64,000 nt of DNA. Source: a cf. Phormidesmis sp. LEGE 11477 (GTDB lineage Bacteria > Cyanobacteriota > Cyanobacteriia > Phormidesmidales > Phormidesmidaceae). Each line of letters starts with the position of its first letter. Within the stretch, counting starts at the first letter, position 1. The DNA is taken from assembly GCF_015207105.1 (NCBI RefSeq), contig NZ_JADEXO010000010.1, positions 23,450 to 87,449 on the forward strand. Reading direction: 5' to 3'. Below, one piece after another: positions 41,488-51,269 of the stretch. The notes below the pieces were generated by a model. That model saw only the letters and a program-made list of their open reading frames with translations. It was not told the DNA's origin and ran no database searches. The position numbers were made by a program, and so were the translations under genes.

Positions 41488-42849
41488 CTATGCTACGACT
41501 AGCTGCCGCGCTTCGGCCCGTTCTCCGCTCAGGCTGAAGGCTCTCGTTTCTGTGATGGCCACGGGTACGATCTGGCCTTTGAGCTGGTTAATATCTCCTG
41601 GGAAAAACGTCAGGCGGTTGCCACGGGTGCGGCCCATTACCTGATTGGGATCTCTAGGATTAACGGCTTCGACTAGGACGGTTTCGATTCGGCCTTGATA
41701 GCGCTGCGATCGCACCTCTGCTTGCTGCGACACTAGATGGTTGATCCGCTGCAGCCTGTCCTGCTTTACTTCCTCGTCTAGCTGGTTGGTCCACTCGGCT
41801 GCGGGTGTGCTGGGCCTGGGTGAATAGGCCGCTGTATTTACCATGTCAAACACAATATCTTCCATCAAAGACAGCGTGTCTTGGAACTGCGCTTCGGTTT
41901 CACCTGGAAAGGCCACAATCACATCGGCGCTGATCGAAGCATCTGGAACGTAGCGTCGCACTGTCTCGATGATGCGCTGATACTTTTCGCGGGTGTAGCC
42001 TCGGCCCATCGCCTTTAGCACTTCGTTATTACCCGACTGGAACGGAATGTGAAAATGCTCGCAGACCTTCGGCAGCTCAGCGCAGGCTTTCACTAGCCGC
42101 TCGGTAAAATAGCGCGGGTGGCTGGTTGCAAAGCGAATTCGCTCAATCCCTGGCACATCATGAACGTAGTGCAGCAGGTCAGTTAGCGTATTTTCTCGAC
42201 GACCCGCTGGCGTAATGCCGGGCAAATCGCGACCGTAGGCATCAATGTTTTGACCCAAGAGCGTCACTTCCGGGTAGCCATTTGCGCCTAGCTCTACCAT
42301 CTCAGCGCGGATGGCTTCTTTTGTGCGCGACTGCTCTAGCCCTCGCACGCCAGGCACTACGCAATAGGTGCAGCGCTCATTACAGCCGTAGATCACATTC
42401 ACCCAGGCGCTCACCTCGCTCTCTCGCCGGGGCTTCGTGATATCTTCCATGATATGCACCGGATCGGTCGCCACCACCTGATTTCCCTGCGCTGCCTGTG
42501 CCAGCAGACTTTCTAGCTGGTTAGCATACTGCGGGCCCATAACGACATCGAGTTCTGGCACCCGGCGCAAAAGCTGCTCGCCTTCCTGCTGGGCCACACA
42601 TCCGGCGACGACGATAGTTAGATTCGGGTCTTGGCGCTTTCGCTTGGTCTGCTTGCCTAGATACGAATACACCTTTTGCTCGGCGCTGTCGCGAATGGTG
42701 CAGGTGTTGTATAGCACCACATCCGCTTGCAAAGGATCGGCTTCCCAGCGCATTCCCATTTTTTCTAGGATGCCTGCCATGCGCTCGGAGTCGGCCTTGT
42801 TCATTTGACAGCCGAAGGTGGTGACGTGATAGCGGCGAGATTCGCTCAT
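41488..42849 (-). CDS. miaB: tRNA-2-methylthio-N6-isopentenyladenosine37 synthase
   Basis: This 453-residue radical-SAM methylthiotransferase has three MTTase-domain cysteines (14, 50, 84), the radical-SAM cluster Cys156-x3-Cys160-x2-Cys163 ([14 protein letters not shown]), and the MiaB-type QNIDAYG and [20 protein letters not shown] segments. A C-terminal TRAM domain ends [12 protein letters not shown]. It adds the methylthio group at C2 of i6A37 in tRNAs reading UNN codons. Full length and intact. Confidence 0.97.
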   Translation of the reverse strand: MSESRRYHVTTFGCQMNKADSERMAGILEKMGMRWEADPLQADVVLYNTCTIRDSAEQKVYSYLGKQTKRKRQDPNLTIVVAGCVAQQEGEQLLRRVPELDVVMGPQYANQLESLLAQAAQGNQVVATDPVHIMEDITKPRRESEVSAWVNVIYGCNERCTYCVVPGVRGLEQSRTKEAIRAEMVELGANGYPEVTLLGQNIDAYGRDLPGITPAGRRENTLTDLLHYVHDVPGIERIRFATSHPRYFTERLVKACAELPKVCEHFHIPFQSGNNEVLKAMGRGYTREKYQRIIETVRRYVPDASISADVIVAFPGETEAQFQDTLSLMEDIVFDMVNTAAYSPRPSTPAAEWTNQLDEEVKQDRLQRINHLVSQQAEVRSQRYQGRIETVLVEAVNPRDPNQVMGRTRGNRLTFFPGDINQLKGQIVPVAITETRAFSLSGERAEARQLVVA

Positions 42850-42945
42850 GGCAAAAAGAGGATAATCAGCTTTTTTAGCACTTCATTGTGACATTGAAGG
42901 GCAAAATATGACACTAACTAGATAGCGTTCGACTCTATAACTGGC

Positions 42946-43461
42946 CTACATGAATTTGCTAGCCATACCCAGCATGTCGCCCATATCGACATCGCCATCA
43001 CTATCGCTATCTAGAAAGGCGGTCAAAATCGGATTGCTGCCAGTCTGAGTCGCGCCGCCTTTGGCATTACCCGAGCTGAGAAACTGCATCACCAGCGGCA
43101 AAACCATCGGCAGAATGCCTTGAACCTGGTTCGTATTAAGATTCGTTCTCTGAGTGACCGTAGAAACCATCTCTGTTAGCTGCGCGTTGTTAAACAGCTT
43201 AGGAATCACCGCCGCGCCGTTAGCCGATCCTTCTTCGATCAGTGACTGGGCGGCATCATCGCCCTGCGCCTGGCGCGTGTCATTGAGTGACGATCGCACA
43301 AAGCCACCAATCACAGACATCGCCTGCTTCATCGTATCGGCATCGGCATTGTTCTCATTAGCAATCTGCTTAGCCGCGCCCAAAATCTGACTGAGCTGGC
43401 CAACATTCGCCTGACGACTAGGATCTGCAACCGCCTTCATGACCTGATCAAAAAGTCCCAT
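42946..43461 (-). CDS. DUF937-like protein with an EF-hand-like loop
   Basis: This 171-residue protein begins MGLFDQVMKAVADPSRQANV, has GGFVRSSLNDT and VQGILPMVLPLVMQFLSSGN, and ends with LDSDSDGDVDMGDMLGMASK. That last stretch has the DxDxDGDVD calcium-loop or dockerin-like pattern. The central helices match DUF937 proteins. Function is unknown. The acidic loop suggests metal binding. It lies 96 bp upstream of miaB on the same strand. Confidence 0.78.
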   Translation of the reverse strand: MGLFDQVMKAVADPSRQANVGQLSQILGAAKQIANENNADADTMKQAMSVIGGFVRSSLNDTRQAQGDDAAQSLIEEGSANGAAVIPKLFNNAQLTEMVSTVTQRTNLNTNQVQGILPMVLPLVMQFLSSGNAKGGATQTGSNPILTAFLDSDSDGDVDMGDMLGMASKFM

Positions 43462-43835
43462 AGATGAAAATAGAATCCCGCTTTAAAAAAGATAAGCTTG
43501 GTCTAACGCTAATGATGACGCTAGCCTATGGCATTATACGGCCTTCGGTCGTAGGTGCTGCTAGTGACATGCGTCTAGTACTCAAAAAGTAAATCGCTAT
43601 AGCAATCGAATTCTCTCATCACTAAATAAAAAAGACCAGATTCAGAAAGTTTCTGAAAACGGTTGCGCGATCAGCTTTCTCTCGCTACTATTGCAAAGCT
43701 AGCAATTTTTAGGATAAGGACAGCTCTAACGGTGACTGGTGACGGTCGGCGACGGTTGTAAAAGCGTCGGTCTTAGCAGCATTAGAGAAAACCTGAAAGA
43801 GAATCTATGATCAAGCAACCTTCTATCATTCGTCA

Positions 43836-43870
43836 CTAGGGAATTCATTTCTAGATAACTGCAACCCTAG
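43836..43870. repeat. CTAGGG/CCCTAG inverted repeat in a long spacer
   Basis: CTAGGG (43836-43841) and CCCTAG (43865-43870) form a 6-bp stem with a 23-base loop. It lies about 75 bp before the small leader frame in the 900-bp spacer that precedes the ABC exporter gene. Confidence 0.3.
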
Positions 43871-43946
43871 TACGACAGATCTATCGGGGCAAATCTCTCA
43901 GAGCCCTAGCAACAAGCATTTCAAGCAATATTTAGGAGGTTCTACT

Positions 43947-43997
43947 ATGTTCTTTATTATTCTCCACACTAGCCATCAGTCTCGAATCCGAGCGTAG
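43947..43997 (+). CDS. Possible 16-residue leader peptide
   Basis: A near-perfect Shine-Dalgarno AGGAGG (43934-43939) sits 7 bp before an ATG that opens MFFIILHTSHQSRIRA and stops. The SD is stronger than almost any other in the window, yet the frame has only 16 codons and is followed by a hairpin and then the ABC exporter gene 370 bp later. A regulatory leader or a decapitated gene start are the two explanations I can offer. Confidence 0.35.
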   Translation: MFFIILHTSHQSRIRA

Positions 43998-44075
43998 TCT
44001 GCCACGATTCGACTCAGACAATCTACTTAAGCAAAAAAAACACGGAGCCAAAAAGCACAGAGCCGCGCTAGCTAG

Positions 44076-44111
44076 CTGACAGTTTCTTGCGATTTTTTTC
44101 GCGATTGTCAG
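44076..44111. terminator. Bipartite hairpin between leader frame and ABC exporter gene
   Basis: CTGACA (44076-44081) pairs with TGTCAG (44106-44111), and inside it GCGA pairs with TCGC around a T-rich loop. There is no T-run after the stem on the plus strand, so intrinsic termination would be weak. It may be an attenuator. The rest of 43998-44370 shows only short direct repeats of TAGCTGG-type sequence. Confidence 0.3.
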
Positions 44112-44370
44112 AAGCTTATTGCATTCTTGCGTTTGGCATATAGCTGGGCGTATAGCTGGCCGTGGCTGGCTGTAGCCGCTTGTTAGGAACTCTGTAGGAA
44201 GCGCTTGTCAGCAAGTGTTTCTTGGTCAAAGTCTTTTTTGTTTTGGAAAGAATTGTTTTAGAAAATACGGTAGTCAGGCTGCGATCGCTGGCAGCTGCAG
44301 CTTCGCCGATAGTTTCTGTTGCCTAAAAACAGATGCAAACTCTTTTTTAACCTGCTTTTATCTACAAACC

Positions 44371-46179
44371 ATGCAGAATTTTCTTAGAATCCTGAGCTAT
44401 TACCAGGATTACTGGCGCATCACGCTTTTTAGCGCCGCCATTATTAGCTTTTTTCAACTGATCGATCTCTTTATTCCCTATGCAACTGGCCAGATCTTAA
44501 ACATTATCTCTCAGCAGCCGGTCGATTCGGCTTTGCAGCGGGTAATTGATCGAATTGCGATCGCCCTCAATCAGCCAGCTACTCCGCAGTTTTCTGTGTG
44601 GGTACTAGTGGCGCTGATCGGCCTATCATCGATTTTACTGGCTCCCATTCAGCCACTGACTGGCGGATGGTTTAGCTGGGATACGGCCTTTCGCGCCCGG
44701 CGGCAGCACGCCGAATCCGCGCTCAAGAAGATCTTGACGCTGCCGCTAGAGTATTACGACGAGAACAATCCAGGTCGAATCGCAGCTAGAGTGGCCAAAG
44801 GGCTTTCTAATTTCACTTGGACTTATCCAGGTCTTGTGGCAATGCTAATACCCAAAGCTGTTCGCATTGTTGGTGTGTTTGTGATTATCACGCTAATTGA
44901 CTGGCGACTTGGCATACTGGTCTTACTGTCGGTGATAGGAATCTTGCTATACAGTCTCTGGGGACTGATCGGGCTGTCTGCCAAGGAAGAAAAGCTCGAT
45001 AAATATATCGAAGATACCGATAGTCGCAATTCTGAAATCATCACCAATATCAAAACAGTCAAAGCCTTTGGCAATGAGCTTAAAGAGCTACATCGACAGA
45101 CTCAGCGTCTAGATCGTGAGTTCAAAGTGCTCGACTATCGCATTCACAAGGGCTATACCATCCTTAGCGCCTACCAGCGAACTTTTGTACAAAGCTGCAT
45201 GTTTGTTGTACTCGCTGGCAGCCTGTGGCTCACGCTCAACAACAGAATCTCGATTGGTCACTTTATCACGACTTTAACCATCGCTAGTATGGCCTATGCT
45301 GAAGTCGATCCGATCTGCGATCTAGCAGAAATGTTTGCTCGTCGATATGCGCCAATGGCTCGGTTTCAGGAGTTTACCGCTCTGCCACCGGGGCGTGATG
45401 CGGGAGCGATCTTGCCAGATGGCCCTGACTATCGGTTCACTGGCAAGGTGCATTTTCAGCAGCTAACGTTCGGCTACAGCGCTGAGAATCCGGTGCTCAA
45501 AGATATTAATTTGCTGATTGAGCCACACAAAACGGTTGCCTTAGTGGGACGTTCTGGCTCCGGTAAGTCGACGTTAGTAAAACTGTTGTTTCGCTATTTT
45601 GAGCCCGATAGCGGCCATATTCTGATTGATGGCACCGACATTCGACAGCTCGATGTCAGCAGCTACCGGCGGCGGCTCGCTATCGTACATCAGGAGGTGG
45701 ATATTTTCAATGGAACGCTGATGGAGAATTTGCTCTATGGCAATCCTACGGCCAGCTTTGAACAGGTGATGACTGCCTGTAAGATTGCCCAAGCTCACGA
45801 GTTTATTCAGCAATTGCCCAAGGGATATTCCACGACTGTCGGTGAGCGTGGCGTCCGGCTCTCTGGCGGACAAAGACAGCGCGTCGGCATTGCCAGAGCC
45901 CTGATCGTCGATCCAGACGTACTGGTGTTTGACGAGGCTACCTCTAGTTTGGACTATGAGTCTGAGCGAGCAATTCAGCTGGCCATGCGATCGCTGTTTG
46001 GCACTCGCACCCTGATTATCATCGCCCATCGACTGAGCACCGTTCGCGATGCCGATCAGATTGTTGTTCTCGACCAGGGCAGCATTGATCAGATCGGAAG
46101 TCACGCAGAACTGATTGCAGAAGGCGGTCTCTACCAAAGACTCGATCAGCTACAGGCGAGCGGTGAACTCACTCTTTAG
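44371..46179 (+). CDS. ABC exporter (fused membrane and ATPase domains)
   Basis: I start at the ATG at 44371 (MQNFLRILSYYQDYWRITLF) because the 52 upstream in-frame codons look non-coding. This gives 602 residues, standard for a half-transporter. The membrane domain has six helices. The ATPase has Walker A VALVGRSGSGKSTLVKLLFR, Q-loop HQEVDIFNGTLMENLLYG, signature LSGGQRQRVGIARAL, Walker B VLVFDEATSSLDYES and switch His in IIAHRLSTV. It probably works as a homodimer exporting lipid, peptide or drug. The gene is preceded by a long leader with possible regulatory structures. Confidence 0.93.
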   Translation: MQNFLRILSYYQDYWRITLFSAAIISFFQLIDLFIPYATGQILNIISQQPVDSALQRVIDRIAIALNQPATPQFSVWVLVALIGLSSILLAPIQPLTGGWFSWDTAFRARRQHAESALKKILTLPLEYYDENNPGRIAARVAKGLSNFTWTYPGLVAMLIPKAVRIVGVFVIITLIDWRLGILVLLSVIGILLYSLWGLIGLSAKEEKLDKYIEDTDSRNSEIITNIKTVKAFGNELKELHRQTQRLDREFKVLDYRIHKGYTILSAYQRTFVQSCMFVVLAGSLWLTLNNRISIGHFITTLTIASMAYAEVDPICDLAEMFARRYAPMARFQEFTALPPGRDAGAILPDGPDYRFTGKVHFQQLTFGYSAENPVLKDINLLIEPHKTVALVGRSGSGKSTLVKLLFRYFEPDSGHILIDGTDIRQLDVSSYRRRLAIVHQEVDIFNGTLMENLLYGNPTASFEQVMTACKIAQAHEFIQQLPKGYSTTVGERGVRLSGGQRQRVGIARALIVDPDVLVFDEATSSLDYESERAIQLAMRSLFGTRTLIIIAHRLSTVRDADQIVVLDQGSIDQIGSHAELIAEGGLYQRLDQLQASGELTL

Positions 46180-46243
46180 CGATGCGCTTACTAGTCTTTT
46201 ATATCGAGATTGGTAATGGTTTATTGCAAGAGCGCCACACTAT

Positions 46244-46281
46244 GAACGGGACTGTGAACGGTACTGTTGAACGGTACTGTT
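46244..46281. repeat. Three short direct repeats upstream of the decarboxylase gene
   Basis: GAACGGGACTGT (46244-46255) is followed by two perfect copies of GAACGGTACTGTT (46256-46268, 46269-46281). They lie 54 bp before the decarboxylase start and could be a repeated regulator site or slippage product. Confidence 0.7.
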
Positions 46282-46334
46282 CTCATCTACGTTGGTTGCT
46301 ATAGTCAACATGGCCCGTCACTTATCAATCGATT

Positions 46335-47765
46335 ATGTTCAAAGCCTCAGACTATTATGAGCTGTTGCAGCAGCTTGAAGATTTCTTGGCGGCGGCTGAT
46401 GGATCTGGCCCACTTAAGCCGCCACTCGCACCTGTCGCTTTGAAATCTCAACTATCTCTAGATTTGCCAGACGCAGGCAAGCCCATAAAGGATCTGCAAA
46501 CAGATATTGCTCACTACTTGAACAATGCGCTCAAGACAGCTCACCATAGCTACTTTAATCAGCTATGGGGCGGCTTTAATGCAGCCTGTTTCATGGGTGA
46601 TGTGATCACGAGCGCTGCAAATACCTCAATGTATACGTACGAGGTTGCTCCAATTGCCACTTTAATTGAGCAGACGCTGATCGCTAAAATGTCTGACCTA
46701 GTAGGCTTTGAGGCGGCAGAAGGACAGTTTACAACCGGTGGAAGTAATGGAAATTTGATGGCAATGGCGATCGCTCGTCATCAGGCTCTACCGGCTATTA
46801 AACGAAGCGGTATGGCCAATGGCCCAAGGCTGATTGCGTTCGTTTCTGAAGAAGCGCACTATTCTTTTGATAAAGCGGCTCATTTGTTGGGCTTAGGCAC
46901 GGAGCAGCTATGGAAAGTGCCTACGGATAGCGCTGGCAAAATGAGTTCAAAAGCGCTGGCTGAGCTGATTGATAAAGCGCACGCTCAAGGCGCGGTTCCA
47001 TTCTTTGTTGCTGGCACTGCTGGAACAACTGTGCGCGGTGCTTACGATCCGTTTGAAGAGATTGGTGCGATCGCCCGCGAACAGAACCTATGGTTCCACA
47101 TAGACGGAGCCTGGGGGGCTAGCGTATTGCTTAGCCCTACCCATCGGCATCTCATGAACGGCGCAAATCTAGCAGACTCAGTGGTGTGGGACGCCCACAA
47201 GATGATGGGGATGACGCTGATGTGCTCTTTGCTATTGGTCAAGCAGCGCGGCCAAATGTTGAATACGTTCTCTGCTTCGGGGACTGACTATTTGTTCCAT
47301 GCGGAGGCAGCGCCGATGGCAGGGTCTACAGAAGCGCCGACAGATTTTGGCCCGGCGACGATGCACTGTGGTCGGCGAGTGGATGCGCTCAAGCTTTGGC
47401 TAGTCTGGCGGCACTTGGGCGATCGCGGCTGGGAAGCTTTGATCGACAGCTACTTTGAGCTGGCTAGCCAGGCGGAAGCTATTATCCAGGCTCATCCGCT
47501 TTTGGAGCTGGTGTCTGCTAGAGAGTCGGTGAACCTATGCTTTCGATATCTCCCTCAAAACCGACAGCACGCAGATCGGCTAACGCTCAGCGTGCGGCAG
47601 GCGCTGTGGGAAAGCGGCACTGCAATGGTGAACTATGCCCAGGTAGAGGAAAAAACGATCTTTCGCCTGGTTATCTGTAATAATCAAACCCGCTCAAAAG
47701 ACATCGATCAGTTCTTTGAGGCTTTAGTCGCGATTGCCCAGCGGCTAGAACAGGAGATGCGCTAA
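46335..47765 (+). CDS. PLP-dependent group II amino acid decarboxylase
   Basis: This 476-residue enzyme has the group II decarboxylase pattern: AHHSYFNQLWGGFNAACFMG, GQFTTGGSNGNLMAMAIARH, FFVAGTAGTTVRGAYDPFEE, LWFHIDGAWGASVLLSP (Asp binding the pyridine N), and the Schiff-base Lys289 in WDAHKMMGM. The sequence resembles glutamate, aspartate-1 and diaminobutyrate decarboxylases. I cannot assign the substrate, and aspartate to beta-alanine or cysteine sulfinate are possible. It follows the ABC exporter by 155 bp on the same strand. Confidence 0.9.
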   Translation: MFKASDYYELLQQLEDFLAAADGSGPLKPPLAPVALKSQLSLDLPDAGKPIKDLQTDIAHYLNNALKTAHHSYFNQLWGGFNAACFMGDVITSAANTSMYTYEVAPIATLIEQTLIAKMSDLVGFEAAEGQFTTGGSNGNLMAMAIARHQALPAIKRSGMANGPRLIAFVSEEAHYSFDKAAHLLGLGTEQLWKVPTDSAGKMSSKALAELIDKAHAQGAVPFFVAGTAGTTVRGAYDPFEEIGAIAREQNLWFHIDGAWGASVLLSPTHRHLMNGANLADSVVWDAHKMMGMTLMCSLLLVKQRGQMLNTFSASGTDYLFHAEAAPMAGSTEAPTDFGPATMHCGRRVDALKLWLVWRHLGDRGWEALIDSYFELASQAEAIIQAHPLLELVSARESVNLCFRYLPQNRQHADRLTLSVRQALWESGTAMVNYAQVEEKTIFRLVICNNQTRSKDIDQFFEALVAIAQRLEQEMR

Positions 47766-47792
47766 TCAATAAAATAGAGAAAAGACCATTCG

Positions 47793-47873
47793 TTATCGAG
47801 AGAGGTTCTTGAGGAAGCTAGACAGCTTATCTTCTACTGTCTCAAAGGCGGAACCGATATCAACATTAATCAC
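47793..47873 (-). pseudogene. 3' remnant of a gene cut by the MITE-like element
   Basis: Read on the minus strand away from the element, one frame gives INVDIGSAFETVEDKLSSFL, KNLSR and stop. It looks like a natural amphipathic C-terminus rather than random sequence, and it begins right at the edge of the 177-bp element. Family unknown. Confidence 0.3.
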
Positions 47874-47874
47874 C

Positions 47875-48051
47875 GGGTGCATCCCACTTTCGTAAGTCAT
47901 TTGCTCGCCCTCACCCTAAATCCCTCTCCTATCGGGAGAGGGACTTTGAATCCGGTTCCCCTTCTTCCTACTCTACGAGAAGAGCAAGCTCTACGGAAGG
48001 AAGGGGTTAGAGGGTGAGGGCTCGATAGCTCTGCATAAGTGGGATGCACCC
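47875..48051. mobile_element. 177-bp MITE-like palindromic element
   Basis: Perfect 15-bp terminal inverted repeats GGGTGCATCCCACTT (47875-47889) and AAGTGGGATGCACCC (48037-48051) enclose a second nested inverted repeat: CCCTCACCCTAAATCCC near 47909 against GGGGTTAGAGGGTGAGGG at 48003-48020. A third small hairpin, CTCTCC-TATC-GGGAGAG, lies inside. No transposase is encoded. Such non-autonomous palindromes are frequent in cyanobacterial spacers. The remaining part of the 47766-48255 spacer is low-complexity CT-rich sequence without a gene. Confidence 0.65.
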
Positions 48052-48255
48052 TCAGAAACTTCAATAGGAACAACACAAAAAGCCAGCGCTGTCCTGCATG
48101 ATCAACAGTCACACAGGATTTATGCGGACGCACCCGTCTTTGGTAGCAGACTTTTTCTCTCTTTGTTTTCTTTTTCTCTTCTTTTTCTCTTTCCACTAAG
48201 AAACTCTTATGCGAGTGCGCTGCAACTGATAATAGTAGAGCTCTGTGCTGACTTC

Positions 48256-49143
48256 TTATACCCTCTGCGCTAGCACAAGCGCGCCCAAAATTCCCGCCCT
48301 ACTCCCTAGCTTAGGCGGCACGATATAGTCTTCGATGTTGTCGGTAATTTGAGATACGCTCAGATAAGCGTTGAGCTTTTTACGCACCTGGTTGCGAACT
48401 TGCGTAAAGAGCTGTTTCTGTTCCATAACGCCCCCGCCTATCACAATTCGCTCGGGCGAAAGCATTAGGATAAAGTTGACTAATCCTGTTGCCAAATAGC
48501 CAGCTTCCAGTGCCCATGCCGGATGATCTTCAGGGAGGATTGCGCCTTTTTGCTGCCATCGCTTTTCTATCGCAAACCCAGAAGCCAGTCCTTCTAAACA
48601 GTCCTTATGAAAAGGACAGCAGCCGGGAAAAGGATCCGCTGATAAGTCGTGAGGAATCAAGATATGGCCCATTTCAGGATGCAGTAGGCCGTGAATAGGT
48701 TGACCTTTGACCAGACCGCCGCCGCCGATACCTGTGCCCACGGTCAGATAGATAAAGTTCTCTAGCCCTTGGCCATTGCCCCACTGGTACTCGCCTAGGG
48801 CAGCCGCATTAACATCCGTATCAAAACCCACAGGAACACCTAACTCTTGCTTGATTACGCCAGCGAAATCTATCTGCTGCCAGCTAGGTTTGGGTGTATC
48901 TAGAAACCAACCAAAAGTAGGAGAGTCTGCTCGAACATCTACCGGCCCAAAAGCGCCAATACCGATCGCATCTAGAACGCCTTCTTTAGCTATTTGCTGA
49001 CGAAAAAAATCGACAACTTGGGGAAGCGTTTCATCTGGAGTGGTTGTTGGAATACGGACAACAGCTCGCAGATCATCTGGGCCAGTACCCACCGCGCAGA
49101 CAAACTTAGTACCCCCTGCTTCAATCCCGCCCAAAAGTGCCAT
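48256..49143 (-). CDS. ROK family sugar kinase (fructokinase-like)
   Basis: This 295-residue kinase starts [20 protein letters not shown], with the phosphate-binding GGTK loop, then [53 protein letters not shown] and [11 protein letters not shown] (catalytic Asp region in DTDVN). The zinc-binding ROK signature is [16 protein letters not shown]. This form matches bacterial ROK fructokinases (ATP-dependent phosphorylation of fructose), though glucose or mannose use is possible. Single gene, minus strand. Confidence 0.9.
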   Translation of the reverse strand: MALLGGIEAGGTKFVCAVGTGPDDLRAVVRIPTTTPDETLPQVVDFFRQQIAKEGVLDAIGIGAFGPVDVRADSPTFGWFLDTPKPSWQQIDFAGVIKQELGVPVGFDTDVNAAALGEYQWGNGQGLENFIYLTVGTGIGGGGLVKGQPIHGLLHPEMGHILIPHDLSADPFPGCCPFHKDCLEGLASGFAIEKRWQQKGAILPEDHPAWALEAGYLATGLVNFILMLSPERIVIGGGVMEQKQLFTQVRNQVRKKLNAYLSVSQITDNIEDYIVPPKLGSRAGILGALVLAQRV

Positions 49144-49239
49144 TTCATTACCCGTCTTATAGATTACGTCTCCCTATCAATTGAATCAAAAAACCGCGCT
49201 AGAAATGGGCGTTACTATTTTTGAGATGTCCCCGCGATT

Positions 49240-51207
49240 CTAAATTTCGGTTTCGGTTTCTGATTGGGCTTCGATGATGGCTAGTGTTTTGAGGGCGATC
49301 GCCTGCGTCGGGTTGAGCTGTATAGCCCGGTTCAAAGCGGCAATGCCTTCCGCTTGGGCTTCTGGGGTCTGCAACTGCAAGCTGACTACGCCGATCGCCG
49401 CCCAGATATCGGCATTCTCCATATCTAAATCCAGCGCTATCCGGTAGCTGCTCAAAGCTAGCTCGTATTGCTCTAGGGCCACTAGCACGACTGCTTGCGT
49501 TTGCCACGCTTCAACCAAGTTCGGATCGAGGGCCACGGCCTGGTTTGCAGCTTGATAGGCCCTATCGAATTTGCCTAGAGACCATAGTGCTACGCTGCTA
49601 TTTACCCAGGCATCTGCATCTTCAGGGAGTTGTGCCAAGGCAGCGCTGTAGGCGCTTAAAGCGAGATGGAAGTGATTTCTTGCTGTTTCAACAGAGCTTA
49701 GATCGGTGTAGATCTGTCCTAGCGTGAGATGGTAGCGCCCAAGGTTTGCTTGAATGCGAGCGATTTCTTCTAATGCAGTTTCTTCTAGTGCGATCGCGCT
49801 TTGGCTCTGTAGTTCTAAAGCTTGCTCTGCGGCTGCGATCGCCCGTATGTACTCTTCTACAGCTACATGCACATCTTCTCGTAAATTGCCCACATACCAA
49901 TAGAGCACGCTCTGATTACTCCAAGCCTCTGCGTAACCAGGCCGTATTCCAATTGCTCGACTAGCTGCCGCTAAGCCTGCTTCGTAGTTGCCCTGTCCCG
50001 CCAGTGCCTGGCCGCTTTGATTCCAGGCTTCGGCCTCACCAGATTCCCACCATAGGGCATCGCCTTGAATTGCCTGCTGACAGGCGGTGGCTGCGCTCTC
50101 GTACTGGGCTAGCTGATTGAAGGCGATACACTGACCGAGTAAAGCCCGAGAAGAATTTGGCAAGATCTCTACGGCGCGCGTGTAGGAAGTGAGCGCCGCG
50201 ACAAACTGTTCTTGTTTTGCTAGCGCTCGGCCCTGCAGTGTCCAAACTTCGGCGTTTCGTGGATCGATAGACAGCGCTGCATCGTAGGATTGAACAGCCT
50301 GAGCATACTGTCTTAGACGAGCGTGAGCGACACCCTGATATAAGAGAGCGAGTCCTCTAATATCAGCCTGCTGCTGTTCATTCTGCGGAGTACTCTCTGA
50401 GCTGTCTTCGGTGTTGTTTTCTGTGCCGTTTGCCTGAATATCTTCCGAGTCCTCCGTCTCTAGGCTCTCCGTTTCTAAATCCTCCTGTACAGCTGCTTCT
50501 GCCGAAGTTTCTTCCGGGGTCTCCGAGCTTTCTTCTAAATTCTCTACTTCTGAGCTATTTTCTAGATTTTCTTCTGTACTTTCTTCTAGATCGATTGCTG
50601 CAATTGCCTGCTGACAGCTTTCGATAGCTTCTGCATATTGTTGCAGCTCAATTTGAGTGCGACATTTAAACGTCAGCGTCTGCGGATCGTCTGGTGCCAA
50701 AGTCAGGACGCCTTCGTAAATAGATAGGGCTTCTCCGTAGCGTTCGGCTTGCTCTAGCGCATTACCCTGGTAGCGTAGAGCCTCTGCGGAGCCAGGCATT
50801 TCTTCAACAGTTTCTAGCGCGAGTGCTTGGTCGCAAAGGTCAATAGCGATTTGATTTTGTTGAAGTGCGCTGTGAGCCAAACACTGATAGGTCAGCGCCG
50901 ACGTATTTTGCGGATCGATGGCTAACGCTCTTTGAGCAGAGGCGATCGCTTCTGGATACCGCTCTAGATTTAATAAAATCTCACTGTGAATAGCCCATTG
51001 AGCCGCCTCTCTAGGTCTGAGGGCAATCGAGCGCTCACAGGCGACTAGCGCCGCTTCATAGTCTGCTGCTGATATCTGCAAGCTGCACAAAGACTGCCAG
51101 TAGTCGAAGTCTTCAATCTCTACGAGCCCTGCCTGCGCCCAGACAGGGCTCGATAGCTGCCACAGCCCGATTGCCGATGCGATCGCTAGTTTTCTCCAAA
51201 CTGTCAT
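49240..51207 (-). CDS. Exported TPR-repeat protein, last gene of the injection-system operon
   Basis: I choose the ATG at 51207 because it gives a clean signal peptide (MTVWRKLAIASAIGLWQLSS then PVWAQAG). Sixteen codons upstream are open but lack signal logic. The 655-residue protein has more than ten TPR units, for example NTSALTYQCLAHSALQQNQI, AVQSYDAALSIDPRNAEVW and AYQAANQAVALDPNLVEAWQ. A Glu/Ser-rich low-complexity insert lies near residues 200-275. TPR superhelices bind peptides or assemble complexes, and export places it in the periplasm or thylakoid lumen. It follows the Ig-like membrane protein gene by 62 bp. Confidence 0.85.
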   Translation of the reverse strand: MTVWRKLAIASAIGLWQLSSPVWAQAGLVEIEDFDYWQSLCSLQISAADYEAALVACERSIALRPREAAQWAIHSEILLNLERYPEAIASAQRALAIDPQNTSALTYQCLAHSALQQNQIAIDLCDQALALETVEEMPGSAEALRYQGNALEQAERYGEALSIYEGVLTLAPDDPQTLTFKCRTQIELQQYAEAIESCQQAIAAIDLEESTEENLENSSEVENLEESSETPEETSAEAAVQEDLETESLETEDSEDIQANGTENNTEDSSESTPQNEQQQADIRGLALLYQGVAHARLRQYAQAVQSYDAALSIDPRNAEVWTLQGRALAKQEQFVAALTSYTRAVEILPNSSRALLGQCIAFNQLAQYESAATACQQAIQGDALWWESGEAEAWNQSGQALAGQGNYEAGLAAASRAIGIRPGYAEAWSNQSVLYWYVGNLREDVHVAVEEYIRAIAAAEQALELQSQSAIALEETALEEIARIQANLGRYHLTLGQIYTDLSSVETARNHFHLALSAYSAALAQLPEDADAWVNSSVALWSLGKFDRAYQAANQAVALDPNLVEAWQTQAVVLVALEQYELALSSYRIALDLDMENADIWAAIGVVSLQLQTPEAQAEGIAALNRAIQLNPTQAIALKTLAIIEAQSETETEI

Positions 51208-51269
51208 CGTCGAATCACCTACCTTCCTGACCTTTGCTCCAACTTCCTGAGTCATCTTTTAGCTGAATC

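Noticed and set aside
43730..43930. GC-rich folded stretch considered as a riboswitch upstream of the ABC exporter
   Set aside because: I could not match any known aptamer core; only a short CTAGGG/CCCTAG stem is certain.
47897..48196. 99-codon minus-strand frame rich in Lys/Glu and Arg
   Set aside because: It reads through the MITE-like palindrome and a CT-rich tract; composition reflects the repeat, not a protein.
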